Origin: Welwitschia mirabilis
Taxonomy: Eukaryota > Gnetophyta > Gnetopsida > Welwitschiales
Reading direction: 5' to 3'
Length of the DNA stretch: 51,045 nucleotides
Assembly (NCBI GenBank): GCA_051453625.1
Contig: JBOZIK010000001.1
Span: 278,134,354 to 278,185,398 of the forward strand
The notes under the pieces were generated by a model. The model was not told the origin of the DNA. It saw only the letters and a list, made by a program, of their open reading frames with translations, and searched no databases. Below, piece after piece: positions 12,546 to 24,378 of the stretch. The stretch's first letter is position 1. Each line of letters opens with the position of its first letter. The position numbers were made by a program, and so were the translations under genes.

Positions 12546-15500
12546 GTTTAGGACATTATGAATCTAAATTTTTGAAAGGATTTAGGTATAATTAATCATT
12601 CATTTAAGTGATCATAATGGCTATACTTATAAGAGGAAGTAGGATCACTAAAATTTTTAAGTTTAAAATTCCCTTGCTGTCTAATTATTTAAATTTAATT
12701 TATTTTCTTTTTTAAATAACATAATAATTTTATGAATACACCAAGTGTACAACATTATTAAACTTTTTCTAGATTACTTCTTAATTAAGTGGTCTATCTT
12801 ACTTTAACATTTTTCCATCCAATCCTTTTGCATCTATCACCTTCTTTGAGGTTAGCCTTTTGATATATTCATAATTTTCTTCAAATAAAAGGTTATCTAA
12901 TATTAGTATTCAAATAATTTATTTTTTGTTTTAGCTATTCTCAAATGAGCCTTAATAAAACTTATAGGTATTTAAAAAACAAAAGTTGCATTGTATATTT
13001 TTTATTTTAAAATAACTTTAAAATATTTCTTGACTCCTTTTTAAACAAATGTAGTTACTACAATTGCATTTTTCTAGTAAATTTCTTTTTCTTATTATAG
13101 ATTATATTCTTGTAGAATTTTATTTTCTCTATTAACTTTTTTAAAAACTTGAGAGACATTATAGATTCTTTGCATTTATAATAGAAATGTTATTTTTTCT
13201 TTATTCTCTACCATTAGATACATGCTGACTAATATTTAATAAAATTTATTAGTGATTTGCTAAAGGCCTCTAAACTTCAAGTTGAAAATATTACTACATT
13301 TTTTAAATTTATGCTATTATACATGATTTTTTTACCTTTAGAAAGAATAAAAATCTATTAACATAATAAAAATAGAAAGAGAGATTTAAAGACTTAATTA
13401 AATTTTTACCTACTTCAAAATAATAATACTTTATAATCATTGGGCCTATAATAGTAAAAGAATTAAAGTTTGAAATATTTTTTTTCATTTCCTTTAATAC
13501 TAGAAGATAAAATTGTCACCATAAAATTAAGTTTTTATCCTAAGAAGATCTATTTCATTTAGCATTTCTTTAATAATCTCAAAATTCTTAAAGTTTCTAG
13601 TTGATAGTTTGGATATTGATGAAGATGTTAAATACTTAAGAAAATTTAGCAATATCCATACCTAGGTAGTAAAATTTATAGTCTCATGAAATACCTTATC
13701 TATTGGATAAGGTAGCTTCTCTCAAAGCTTAATAAAAATTGACTTACTTTTACATAATTCTAAACCAAATATATTAAGTATTCTTGTCTTTCTTTTCAAA
13801 TTTATAATTTTTAAATAAGTTATTATGAATTAAAATATTAAATATTGAGATGGCTTATCTTGTCTTTTTTATTTTATTGAGGAAGAAGTAATGTTGAAAT
13901 CAAGAATTCATAAACATAAAAATTATTCATCTTTCTAAGTTTGTAAATGTTAAAAATGCCAAATGTATCAAATAAATGAATGTTATAAAAACTAAAAAAT
14001 TTATCTATTATAAAGTCACCAATATTAATAAATTCATAATATAAGTATTAAAGACTTTATTTTTTATTTAATCTTTATAACTATAAATTTTTTTAAAACT
14101 ATGAAAAAAATCAAAATGATATTAGTTAAAGCAAGTTAAATCGAGCTACTCTTGATGAAAAGGAATTTTTTTACACAAGTATCCATTTCAGAGCCTTGGA
14201 AGGGACATTGCTACTTTTGAAGAAACAGGAAAAATTTAAACTTGTAGAAATTTCAATGCTAGGATTAGTTGAATGAAAATCCCAGTTAACTAGTAAAAAC
14301 CTTTTGAATATTTAGAGTTTGTTTAAAATATGAAATGGAATAAATATTCTAAAGATAAACATTACAATGAGAGGAGTAGGTAATTTTCAAGAATTAGATC
14401 TACTTGTCTTAAATGGCACCTATAAGTTTTTGTACTCTAGTGGCTATACTTTTATAGGACTATAAGATTGTTGGGGTAATAACAATATTATAATAATTTA
14501 TCATTCAAAGGTATGTAAAGAAATAGTATAATCATTTCATTATTTTATATATTTTATTCTTATAAGAAATTTGTAGAAAAATAAATAGTAGAAGAAAAAG
14601 TTCCATTATCAAATGAAAGGAACATTAAGAGTATATTTTTAACTTAAAATGAAAAAAAATCTTAGACTCTTAATACAAGTCTTATAAATACTTTACTTTT
14701 TCTATTTTAGTTCCTTTTGGTGTACTTATCTTTTTAACTAGATAAATAAATGACTAATTTATAGGAGTGCTCTCATATGCATGTTATTTTTCATTTTGAA
14801 AAGAATATCATTCTGTAGGTTTTTATTCTAATAGATAACCTTATATACTTTGCCAAGTCTATTAGTATTGCTAGAATGTTGATGTACTTTTTCTACTTAG
14901 AACATTAATCTATACATAACTTCATGAATAAATCTCTTCCTATGGAATGAAATTCTAGCATTCATGGCATGTATAGTGAAGAAGACCACTAGAGGTATAT
15001 TAGTAACTTTGAAATACCTTTTTCATAAGTTTTTCATCTTTTTATTTTTACATTTCTTGAAATTTAAGTTTTTATGTTGGTAATCTTTTTGATCTCTTCC
15101 TATGTTCTATTTTAGTTTTGAATCTTAGTAGAAAACGTTTACAATTCATTTCTTTTATCCTGTTAGATTTACTTTTTATCATTTGTTTGTTTGATAAAAT
15201 AGATTGTAAAGATTTTAGAGTTCTTTTAAGTATTTTCTTCAATCTTGGGAATAAACTCTTATTTCCTTTATAATTACAAGATTGTATCAGGCTCTTATAG
15301 TAGCATATATGCTTATAGTATTGTATCTTATATCATTAAATAATGAAAAATTATAAATAAACTCTTTAATAAGACTTGTATTAGATACCATCTAGCTGAT
15401 TATATTTTAGATTTCATAGTTGAGTAATCTTTGGTAATTTCACATACATAGAAGTCTAAGTCTGAAGTTTTAGTTTTCTTGAACTTTAGAAAATATAGAT

Positions 15501-16739
15501 TTTAACTTATGATTAAGATTCTATATGTGGTGATGAGCAAGAAGAGAAATTACTATTAGGATATAGATCAAGTCACTAGGATAAATGACTTTCATATAAA
15601 AGGGCTAGAGAGTTGAGGTGTTAGAGAAGGGAAAATGATGATTGACATGATAAAAGTTTTAGAATAACTTAGGTTTTAAACTATATAATTTTAAAAATAA
15701 AAATTAAAACTTTCATGAAATGGTTTTCACTTTACCAAATTATTCTATAAAATATGTTTTTATATTATAATGTTAATTAGGATATGATCCCCTAGGAAAA
15801 TAAGTTTTACAAATGATAAAATCATAAAAATAAGTAGAAGAATCAGATTTTTTAGAATTATACGAGATAATAATATGAGTAATCATTAGATATTTAGAAC
15901 AAATAATCTATACAAGGAAGATGATAAACTTATGGATTAAGCTAGAAGAAAATCTTGTGTTTGGATTCTTGTGATTAAATCACATGGTATGAAAGGGATC
16001 ATCCAAAGGGTAAAATTGTTATCTTTAAAGCACAAAATAAAAGAAAAGAAAAAAATCTTTAGATTTTTATAATAAATAATGACATGATACTTAAACTCAC
16101 TCAAGTTCCTAATAATTATAAGTGATTTTTTAACTCAATCATTTTATAATATTTGTATTAATGAACATCTTCCCATGTTTATGCTATTGACAATTTGTTT
16201 ATGAGATAGTTTATCATCATGTTTAATCATCTTTAGCTTTATGAGTCCTCATAACTGATAAACCTATATAATTTTCCCCTTTTTAATCATTTATTTATTT
16301 CCATCTTGTAGTACATAAGTCATCTAGGAATATTGTATAAGAAACATTGTATACATTTATATTGTTTCTTACTTATTTTTGTTAATTCTATATGGTTATT
16401 TTAATTTTAAAATAAAGCCTTAATATAATATAATGCATGTTATTTATCTCTTATTAGTGTTGAAAAATGTAAGTTATAAAATATATTTCATTATATTTCT
16501 TTACAAAGTATCATCTTATTTACCAATTCAATATCTCTTATTCAAAAAAAAAAAACCATGATTATATTAACAAAAAATAATCTTGTGTCTTTTGATACAT
16601 GAATCTCTCTCTAGTAAATTCATTAATAACCCTTATTGTTATGAAGTCATTTATAAAATTTCTATCTAGAGATAATAAATTCCTATAGATTATTAATTTT
16701 AAATAAGCTAATTAGTCATATTTTGCTTAACACTATTAA
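12546..16739. other. Long AT-rich intergenic stretch, no gene seen
   Basis: This probably includes the 5' part of LINE copy 2 near its left end, but I could not identify endonuclease motifs. No LTR, RNA gene or credible frame was found up to the tandem repeat near 16.74 kb. A minus-strand stretch near 14.78-15.0 kb reads like coding sequence but resembles nothing I know, so it is not called as a gene. Confidence 0.45.
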
Positions 16740-17776
16740 AATTTGAGAGATCCTTATAAATATCAATAAAAAGATTCAAAGAGAGTTTGTACAAATTTTT
16801 TTTCCTCTTTTCCTCCTTGACTGAATGGATGGATTATATTTAGTCATATGCTAAGCCTTAACTAAATAATAAATTAAAAAACATAGCTTTTAACCTGAGC
16901 AGTTAAAACATGAAATGTTAATAATGTATGATTGAGTTCTACACCAAACTGTAGATCCTTATAAAAATTAATAGAAAGATCCTTTACATGTTAAAGGATT
17001 CTAGGTAGGTTATATGATAACTTAATATAATTGATAAATTAAAAGTAATAAAATTACATGTCTAAAGATCCTATTTTCTAGTAGAAAAATAAGATATAAT
17101 ATATAATCTTATAGAGTTATCATTTTATTTTATCAAATAAAAGGAAATAATAAAAACATAGTTTTCATATTGTTTTATAATTTAAACCTTACAAAAAGGG
17201 TGTTGATGTGATACACAAATATTGTACTATATAATTCACAAGATGTAATACAACATAAGATACCTTCTGAATTGAATATACTACTATAGAATTGAGTTCC
17301 ACCTCAAACAATAGATTCTTAGGAAGGTCCAACATTATTTTTTTAGAAGATCGTTTGCCAATTCTAGGGATTTAAATTAGATCATATCATAACTTAACAA
17401 AATTAGGAAATTAAAAAATAATAAAATTACATATCCCAAGGCATTGTTTTGTATTGAAAAATAACATATAATATTATAGATTTATGATTTTATTTTATTG
17501 AATAAAGAAAATAAGCAAAATACATTTTTCTGTTCTCCCATGATTTGAAACTTATAAAGAGAGGGTTTGATGTGAAACAAAAATATTATACTATGTAATG
17601 CATGAGATATAATAGAATATAATGAAACTAAAGAAATATACAAATAGGAAAAACACTAAGGAGAAAACAAGAACATTAATAGGATTCCTTAGAAATCATG
17701 GTACACAGAAGGGAGAAAAATATCATAAAAGATGTTCAAATATAGATAAATTTGATAAAGTATGGATATAATTTAT
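16740..17776. repeat. AT-rich tandem repeat, left copy of a dispersed pair
   Basis: Two clear units and a weaker third are present. Each begins with a motif like TTGAGTTCCACC...TAGATTCTT (about 16935 and 17294; a partial one near 16745). It continues through AAATTACAT..., an A/T-rich block, and GGGTTTGATGTGAAACA...ATACTATATAAT. Unit spacing is about 360 bp. The stretch 17010-17776 reappears in direct orientation at 50275-51045, with collinear similarity over about 770 bp. No TG...CA ends, PBS or PPT were found, so it is recorded as a repeat of unknown type rather than an LTR. Confidence 0.7.
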
Positions 17777-19116
17777 TTATTGGTAAAATCATGATACCAA
17801 AGGTCATGTAAGAGTCTCTAAACCTTCAAAACTAAAGGAATGAAGTAACATACCCTCTAGAAAGGATCTAAATGTGCTAGAATTACATGATTTAATCAGA
17901 CCCAAAGGTGAACACCATTTTGATGTTAAATATTTAAAAATAAAAATGTGTATTTTTTGACCTTTGCTATTTATTTAAAGTTGTAATTACTTTTATGTTG
18001 TAAAAGTGAGATTTTTAATTTAAGTCATGTTGAGTTGTTGTATTTTTTTTAAAGTTATGTTTATGGGCATGTGGTAGAAAATAAATTAAGGGTTTTTTGG
18101 GTTTTAAAATCTTATGTGTATATCTCTACTATAGAGTTTATTATGGTGAAGATTTGGGGTGGAGAGTTATTGGTCTCCATTGTATTTTCTTTTTTTTCCC
18201 TCTTGTAAGGTTTAATTTATTGGAAATAAGTATTAGTTGGCAACTTTAAAAATTACACTTAGCTAAGTAATCAAAGATTATTTGATAATTGAAGGAAAAT
18301 CTTCTCCTTAACGATAGCCTTATTGCTCTTCATGATAGAAAGATAAGCCTCTTTTACATTTCTACATTCTATCTAATGTTTATAACCTTATAAAAATATA
18401 TCATCATGATGTTAAAAAGTAAGTTTTATTTGCATTTATCCATAAGCGTTCTTTTCATTAATTAGTTATTAGTGATAAAATCTTGGCTTTAAAATTAAGT
18501 AATAATTTAGATAAAAAGCCATTGTTAACCATCTTGATAAGAGCCAATAATGAGAAAAAGAGTTTAAGAAAAATAAGATTTAGTGGAGAATTTTGATCAA
18601 AAACTGATTTTAACTAAGAACTTTAATCTTTTTTAAAATAAATTCAAGGATTTATAAGATTTCTCATTTAATCTTTGGTTGCTTATGTTTTAAAACATAA
18701 ATATCATGTAAGGAATACTTATTAATTTCTCAAGAATTAAATTTCTTTAATCTTTTTATCTCTTGTAGGATGTATTTGCTCCTTTGTTTCATAACTAGAT
18801 ATATTGGTATAGCTTGCTTGTACTAGGGGTATTTTCATCTCCATTTTGTAATACTATGTATTTACATTTTGTAATTTAATGAAAAATATTATTTTATTTT
18901 TAAAAAAATGGAAGAAGAATTTTCTTTATAGTTATAAGTTGTAAATCAAAATTCCAATATAATATTTTAAGATAGCTAAAGATTTCTAGTTTGGTAGTGT
19001 AGATTATATTATCTCAACACTAATGTAGGAGCATCTAATTTCTTTGTGATGCCAAGAAGTCAGATGAGGATGAAACAAAATAATCAAAACTTATGAGATT
19101 TTCACTATAAAATGGT
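17777..19116. other. AT-rich intergenic DNA, no gene seen
   Basis: I see no coding frame, RNA gene or transposon motif. The left part may be more of the dispersed repeat seen at 17.0 kb, but the right-hand copy is cut off by the window end, so this cannot be tested here. Confidence 0.45.
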
Positions 19117-19333
19117 AGAATATTGATTCTAAAACTATAATAACAACTATGGTTTTTTTTCATATAGGTAAATNNNNNNNNNNNNNNNNNNNNNNNNNNN
19201 NNNNNNNNNNNNNNNNNNNNNNNNNNNNNNNNNNNNNNNNNNNNNNNNNNNNNNNNNNNNNNNNNNNNNNNNNAGAATATTGATTCTAAAACTACAATAA
19301 CAACTAGGATTTTTTTTTTTCATATAGGTTAAT
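19117..19333. repeat. 100-N gap flanked by a duplication of about 57-60 bp
   Basis: Positions 19117-19173 and 19274-19333 are the same sequence apart from single substitutions and a longer T run. The gap between them (19174-19273) is exactly 100 N. An unmerged contig overlap is likely, perhaps caused by the T homopolymer. Confidence 0.8.
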
Positions 19334-19990
19334 TTTGTTTGATTATATTTTTAATTTGGGAAAATCATTATGGACACATTCTTATTTTAGATTTACTATG
19401 TTTAGAGGGTACATTTAAGTAAGAAGAATCTTAGGTGTCAAGACTTTTCTAATTTTAGAGAGTTATTTTTTATTAATAAATAGATTCCCTAGAATGTAAT
19501 GATGAGACTAGATAAGAGCTAACTATAAAGGGTTGATGAATTAGTATAAATAAGAGTAAAGGATGAAACAATTGGTATGCTTTTGGAGTTCAAGTTTAGA
19601 AGGGAGAAGTGTAAGATTTCAAATTTAAAAGATTAAGAGGAGATCTTTATTGGAAACTTAAGGAGAAGGTTCTAAGATCTTATTGTTGGAAACTTTAGAA
19701 GAAGGTTTATTATGTAAAATATTAGTTGAGTTGTATTTTCTCTTTAAAAAATACTATTACTTTGTGTTTATTTATGTGAACATTTTAAGCTTTTGAATGT
19801 AGCTATTTTGTTATTTCTTCATTCTTTAGTATAATTCATTTTTGAAGATCTTTGTTTTAAAGAAATTTATTGTAATGTAATTTGTTTTTGCAATTCGTGT
19901 TAAAATTTTTGTTAGTCTATTGATTTATTAGACTTATCTATTATATTCATTAGGAGACTGTTATCTTCTTTTCTTTGAAAAAATAACCAA
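19334..19990. other. AT-rich DNA 5' of a decayed frame
   Basis: No gene is recognised. The stretch 19560-19700 contains repeated GGAAACTT...AGAAGGTT words. It could be a leader, promoter or LTR-like region for the decayed frame that follows, but no TATA box or PBS could be supported. Confidence 0.35.
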
Positions 19991-20588
19991 GGGACAAAAA
20001 TTTGTAATACAAGGAACACAATAGAAAATGAATCCCAATCACAAGAGAGTAAGGGTGTGAATGTGTTGTAGCTTAAGAAAAGTCTCTAGTTAGAAATGAA
20101 GGAAAATGAGGAATTGTAAGAGAACCTCCAATTATTAATAAAGGCAAAGAAGGAGGTAGAGTTAAAGGCTTTAAATCTACAGAATCTTAAGGAATGTCTC
20201 ATTAAAAGGGTGTTTCTCCTCAAATAGGAAAAAAAGTACCTTACTAACAAAAATAATGACTTATGAAAATTTGATTGCTTACATAAGAAAACTTTTAAAT
20301 AGTTGGAGGACTATGCCAATAAGAATTTCACTTTGAGGGTATGCAAATGAAGGAACTTGAGGATAGCAAGGAGGAAGCATAGAGGTATAAGTCCAAGTTG
20401 TAAGATCAAACAAGTTAAGGGATAAATTGCAAGAGTTACCTCATCTTGAATGACACTTGATGGACTCAATGGAGATGAATTATCCACCTAAACGATCCTT
20501 TATTAACAAGATATTTATGTGGCTTGACATTGCTACTACTGTGCTAGGAGCTGCATTTATTGTAGTGGCTACAAAAAGTAATTTCTAA
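19991..20588 (+). pseudogene. Decayed coiled-coil protein with C-terminal membrane anchor
   Basis: The product is unrecognised. The first segment (frame from about 20021 to 20339) is rich in Lys, Glu, Leu and Gln, with heptad-like spacing; it includes KAKKEVELKALNLQNLKE and is broken by about six stops. A one-base shift leads to 20341-20408, which begins MQMKELEDSKEEA and has two stops. A second shift leads to 20403-20588, with one TGA, then an open stretch containing MDSMEMNYPPKRSF and a hydrophobic run IATTVLGAAFIVVATKS (about 20529-20579) just before the TAA at 20586. The layout, coiled coil plus tail anchor, is typical of proteins held on the nuclear envelope or other membranes. No intron is evident, so a retrocopy or a single exon is possible. 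An env-like ORF of a plant retroelement is an alternative, since these can also combine a coiled coil with a membrane segment. The stop count alone is not significant at this GC. Confidence 0.5.
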
Positions 20589-21265
20589 GTAGTTTTTTAA
20601 TTGATTTTCCCATGGATTTTGTGCTCTTTTTCAAAGCATGTAACTATTTACTATCTTTGAAGGGCTTAGCCTGTTATAATAGTAATGCCTATTTATGGTT
20701 AAAAACTACAAAGAAGCATAGAATTCCATAGTAAATGAGAAATTTGTTCTAAGAGGATGCTATTATTTTCCCAAAAAAAGCAAAAGAATATGAAATAAAG
20801 ATATAGAAAGTGATCTTAAACTTGTAGTTTCACCACTATAGTTCAAAGTGAGTATCACCCTCTCCACTTAAAATGATAAATATTATATTATTGTTAGCAA
20901 TAGATTAATGCATGCATTAAGGGAATCATTTGATATCACATTTTGAATATTTTTAGGAAGAACCACAACTCACGCAGCTTTTAAAGGCCTCTCTTCCTTA
21001 CCTTTCAAGAGTATTGATAAATACAAGTAGAAAGTTAGTATTCAAACAAGATTCTATTTTGCTTGTATCTATAGGCAGTTAAATAAACATTATTCTTTCA
21101 TAAAATATGTATAACTAATAAATTTTATATTCTAAAGATTTATAATCTAAATTTTTTTATTTTCTTGCTAGATAATTAACCATTAACCTTGATTTATAAA
21201 ATCTCAAAATAATTATAAATGTCATTTCATGAGAGAATGTTAAAACACTTCATAATACATTTGAT
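20589..21265. other. AT-rich DNA downstream of the decayed frame
   Basis: I see no gene. The first 150 bp could be the old 3' UTR of the decayed frame, but no clear poly(A) signal and tail pair was found. Confidence 0.4.
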
Positions 21266-21743
21266 GATGTTATTCTATCTAAAATACATCACTTTTAATA
21301 ACCTAACCCAGACTAGTGATCCTATGTTACTTATAAGTTCATTTGAATATAGCATGTTTGATTTAAAAAATTAGTTATGCTTATATAGTTTATCTTAAAT
21401 TTAATTGATGTATATTTTTATTAGTATAGTACATAATATTAACATTTTTGACATNNNNNNNNNNNNNNNNNNNNNNNNNNNNNNNNNNNNNNNNNNNNNN
21501 NNNNNNNNNNNNNNNNNNNNNNNNNNNNNNNNNNNNNNNNNNNNNNNNNNNNNNGATGTTATTCTATCTAAAATACATCACTTTTAATAATCTAACCTAG
21601 ACTAGTGATCCTATTTTACTTATAAGTTCATTTGAATATAGCATGTTTGATTTAAAAAATTAGTTGTGCTTATATAGTTTATCCTAAATTTAATTGATGT
21701 ATATTTTTATTAGTATAGTACATAATATTAACATTTTTGACAT
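21266..21743. repeat. 100-N gap flanked by a 189-bp duplication
   Basis: Positions 21266-21454 and 21555-21743 are the same 189 bp with only a handful of substitutions and no net length change. The gap (21455-21554) is exactly 100 N. This strongly suggests overlapping contig ends or two alleles placed in series. Confidence 0.85.
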
Positions 21744-21849
21744 CTTTTGCTAGTATCACTAGTACAACAATAACACTTTTAACATTTTAGTAGGTCATGC
21801 AAGCTTTCAAGTAAGATAACTTATTTAAGTAGTTTGTATTGATGCATGA

Positions 21850-22095
21850 CATGGTTCTTAGTAAAAGGTAGACACAAATTTATGGAACCAAAAAAATTAA
21901 ATAAATAAATAATGACTGTTATNNNNNNNNNNNNNNNNNNNNNNNNNNNNNNNNNNNNNNNNNNNNNNNNNNNNNNNNNNNNNNNNNNNNNNNNNNNNNN
22001 NNNNNNNNNNNNNNNNNNNNNNCATGGTTCTTAGTAAAAGGTAGATGCAAATTTATGGAACCAAAAAATTTAAATAAATAAATAATAACTGTTAT
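21850..22095. repeat. 100-N gap flanked by a 73-bp duplication
   Basis: Positions 21850-21922 are repeated at 22023-22095 with a few substitutions. The gap (21923-22022) is exactly 100 N. It has the same artefact signature as the preceding gap only 180 bp upstream. Confidence 0.85.
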
Positions 22096-23580
22096 TCTAT
22101 TAATTCTTTCTTCTTTTTACAAAATAAACTTTTATGAAATAAAGATTTTACAATTAAAAATTAAAAAGAAGCAAGATGAAATTTAAAATGGAAATGGGAT
22201 ACTAGTTGTTTAATAAATGTCTCTATTGAAAATTTTATAATAGAATCTATAGGTGATGAATTCTACAAGGACATAGATTCTCACTGATCTTCTTTTATTA
22301 ATTTTGTTTGCTCACTTTACAAACTGTTAATCAAGAAAAAGATATGTTTGATATCTCTCTTGATAATTTTCTTCCCATGCTTATTCCTTAATTATTAGGC
22401 TTTTAGCTATCTTTTTATTTTCTAATTTTTCTTTCTCTTTTTATTTTTTTCACTACTTTAAATAACTTATTTTGTAATCTACTCTTTCTAATCCATAATC
22501 TTTAGTATGTATTGGAATTTCTATTTGGTAATTAACCTGTAATTATTTAAATTATATTCATTTTCTTGTAATTTATCACTTAATATTATGCTTCATGAAG
22601 ATTTCTAATTTTGTCATATTTGATTTGCTTTTCATGGGGTTTCAACATTATTCTTGAATTATTTATATAAAAGTCAAAAAGAAACAAAAACATACATCTT
22701 AATTTTTATAAGTGAATTTAAGGACAAGTGATGATCATACATAGGATTTTGTAAAAATAACTACTTTTTTTTAGTTTGGAGTTTGGATATGAGGTAAACA
22801 ATAATATTTTGGCTATGAGATTAAAAAATTTTAAATTTATTATTTCTCATTCATTCCCATTGTAATTTCTTCAAATGATAATTATAAGCCTTGTCAATTA
22901 TACCTTCTACCTTATATAACTTGTTTGGATTTGCTAAAGTAATATTAAAAAGTTATTACAGTTAATTGTAATAATTTAATAACCTATAATTCCTTAGGTT
23001 ATCTAGTTTATGAATGTTTGCACTTCATAGCCTAAGATTATATCTTATATTTAGTTTGTAACAACTTATGTTTCTAAGGTAAATAAAACCATGAGATTAT
23101 TAGGCTAAATTTGATGTTCATCTTTTTAATTGAAAATTTCTATCCTTTAATAATGACTAAAAATAAGAACTCCATTGTAATATAAATTTTATTTGACACA
23201 ACAATAATAACATATATGTCTAATGGTTTTCTTCTATATTGTAAAGTTTTTTAGTAGTACGCAACTGTTATTAACTATGATATAAAATAAGAAATTTTTT
23301 TTGACTTATAGGAAAATATGCTAATAATATTGCACATCTAAATATCTTATGCTAAAATACTCATAATAATATATAATAGGATTAGATCATTTATTAAACA
23401 TTACAATTCATATAATTAAATATGGATTCAAATTTGTCATAGTCTTAGGGAAAGTTTGTAGGTTGTGTCTTCTAGACATTAAATCAACCAAAATGTATCA
23501 TGTATTCTCTTAAATTATTTTTTTAAGTTATTAAAAAACTTATTTTTTTATGATATATCAATTGAAGGAGATCATGAATT
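22096..23580. other. AT-rich intergenic DNA, no gene seen
   Basis: No frame, RNA gene or transposon motif was recognised. The sequence is T-rich around 22.4-22.5 kb without further structure. Confidence 0.5.
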
Positions 23581-23709
23581 TTGGTTTTTTTTTTGTGCTT
23601 TTACATAAAACACCATGTATGGATGGATACACAAATTTGAATTCAGATTTTTTTTTTTTTTGGTGTTCTCACGTAAGGCACCAAGTATGGATAGATAAAA
23701 ACTTTTAAA
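23581..23709. repeat. Two-unit tandem repeat of about 70 bp at a gap edge
   Basis: Each unit consists of a long T run, then GTGCTTTTACATAAAACACC or a diverged equivalent, then a GTATGGATRGATA core. The units start near 23582 and 23650. The right unit ends about 40 bp before the 630-N gap, so the array may continue into it. Confidence 0.6.
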
Positions 23710-23748
23710 TTCTTTAATTTATTATAAAAAGATATTAAAAATGATGTT

Positions 23749-24378
23749 NNNNNNNNNNNNNNNNNNNNNNNNNNNNNNNNNNNNNNNNNNNNNNNNNNNN
23801 NNNNNNNNNNNNNNNNNNNNNNNNNNNNNNNNNNNNNNNNNNNNNNNNNNNNNNNNNNNNNNNNNNNNNNNNNNNNNNNNNNNNNNNNNNNNNNNNNNNN
23901 NNNNNNNNNNNNNNNNNNNNNNNNNNNNNNNNNNNNNNNNNNNNNNNNNNNNNNNNNNNNNNNNNNNNNNNNNNNNNNNNNNNNNNNNNNNNNNNNNNNN
24001 NNNNNNNNNNNNNNNNNNNNNNNNNNNNNNNNNNNNNNNNNNNNNNNNNNNNNNNNNNNNNNNNNNNNNNNNNNNNNNNNNNNNNNNNNNNNNNNNNNNN
24101 NNNNNNNNNNNNNNNNNNNNNNNNNNNNNNNNNNNNNNNNNNNNNNNNNNNNNNNNNNNNNNNNNNNNNNNNNNNNNNNNNNNNNNNNNNNNNNNNNNNN
24201 NNNNNNNNNNNNNNNNNNNNNNNNNNNNNNNNNNNNNNNNNNNNNNNNNNNNNNNNNNNNNNNNNNNNNNNNNNNNNNNNNNNNNNNNNNNNNNNNNNNN
24301 NNNNNNNNNNNNNNNNNNNNNNNNNNNNNNNNNNNNNNNNNNNNNNNNNNNNNNNNNNNNNNNNNNNNNNNNNNNNNN
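23749..24378. other. Assembly gap, 630 N
   Basis: This is a run of 630 N with no flank duplication. The size looks estimated rather than a default. A tandem repeat sits at its left edge. Any reading frame across it is an artefact. Confidence 0.95.

Noticed and set aside
14780-15000. Minus-strand stretch that reads like coding sequence
   Set aside because: There are few stops over about 70 codons but no recognisable motif and no supporting neighbours. Chance cannot be excluded.
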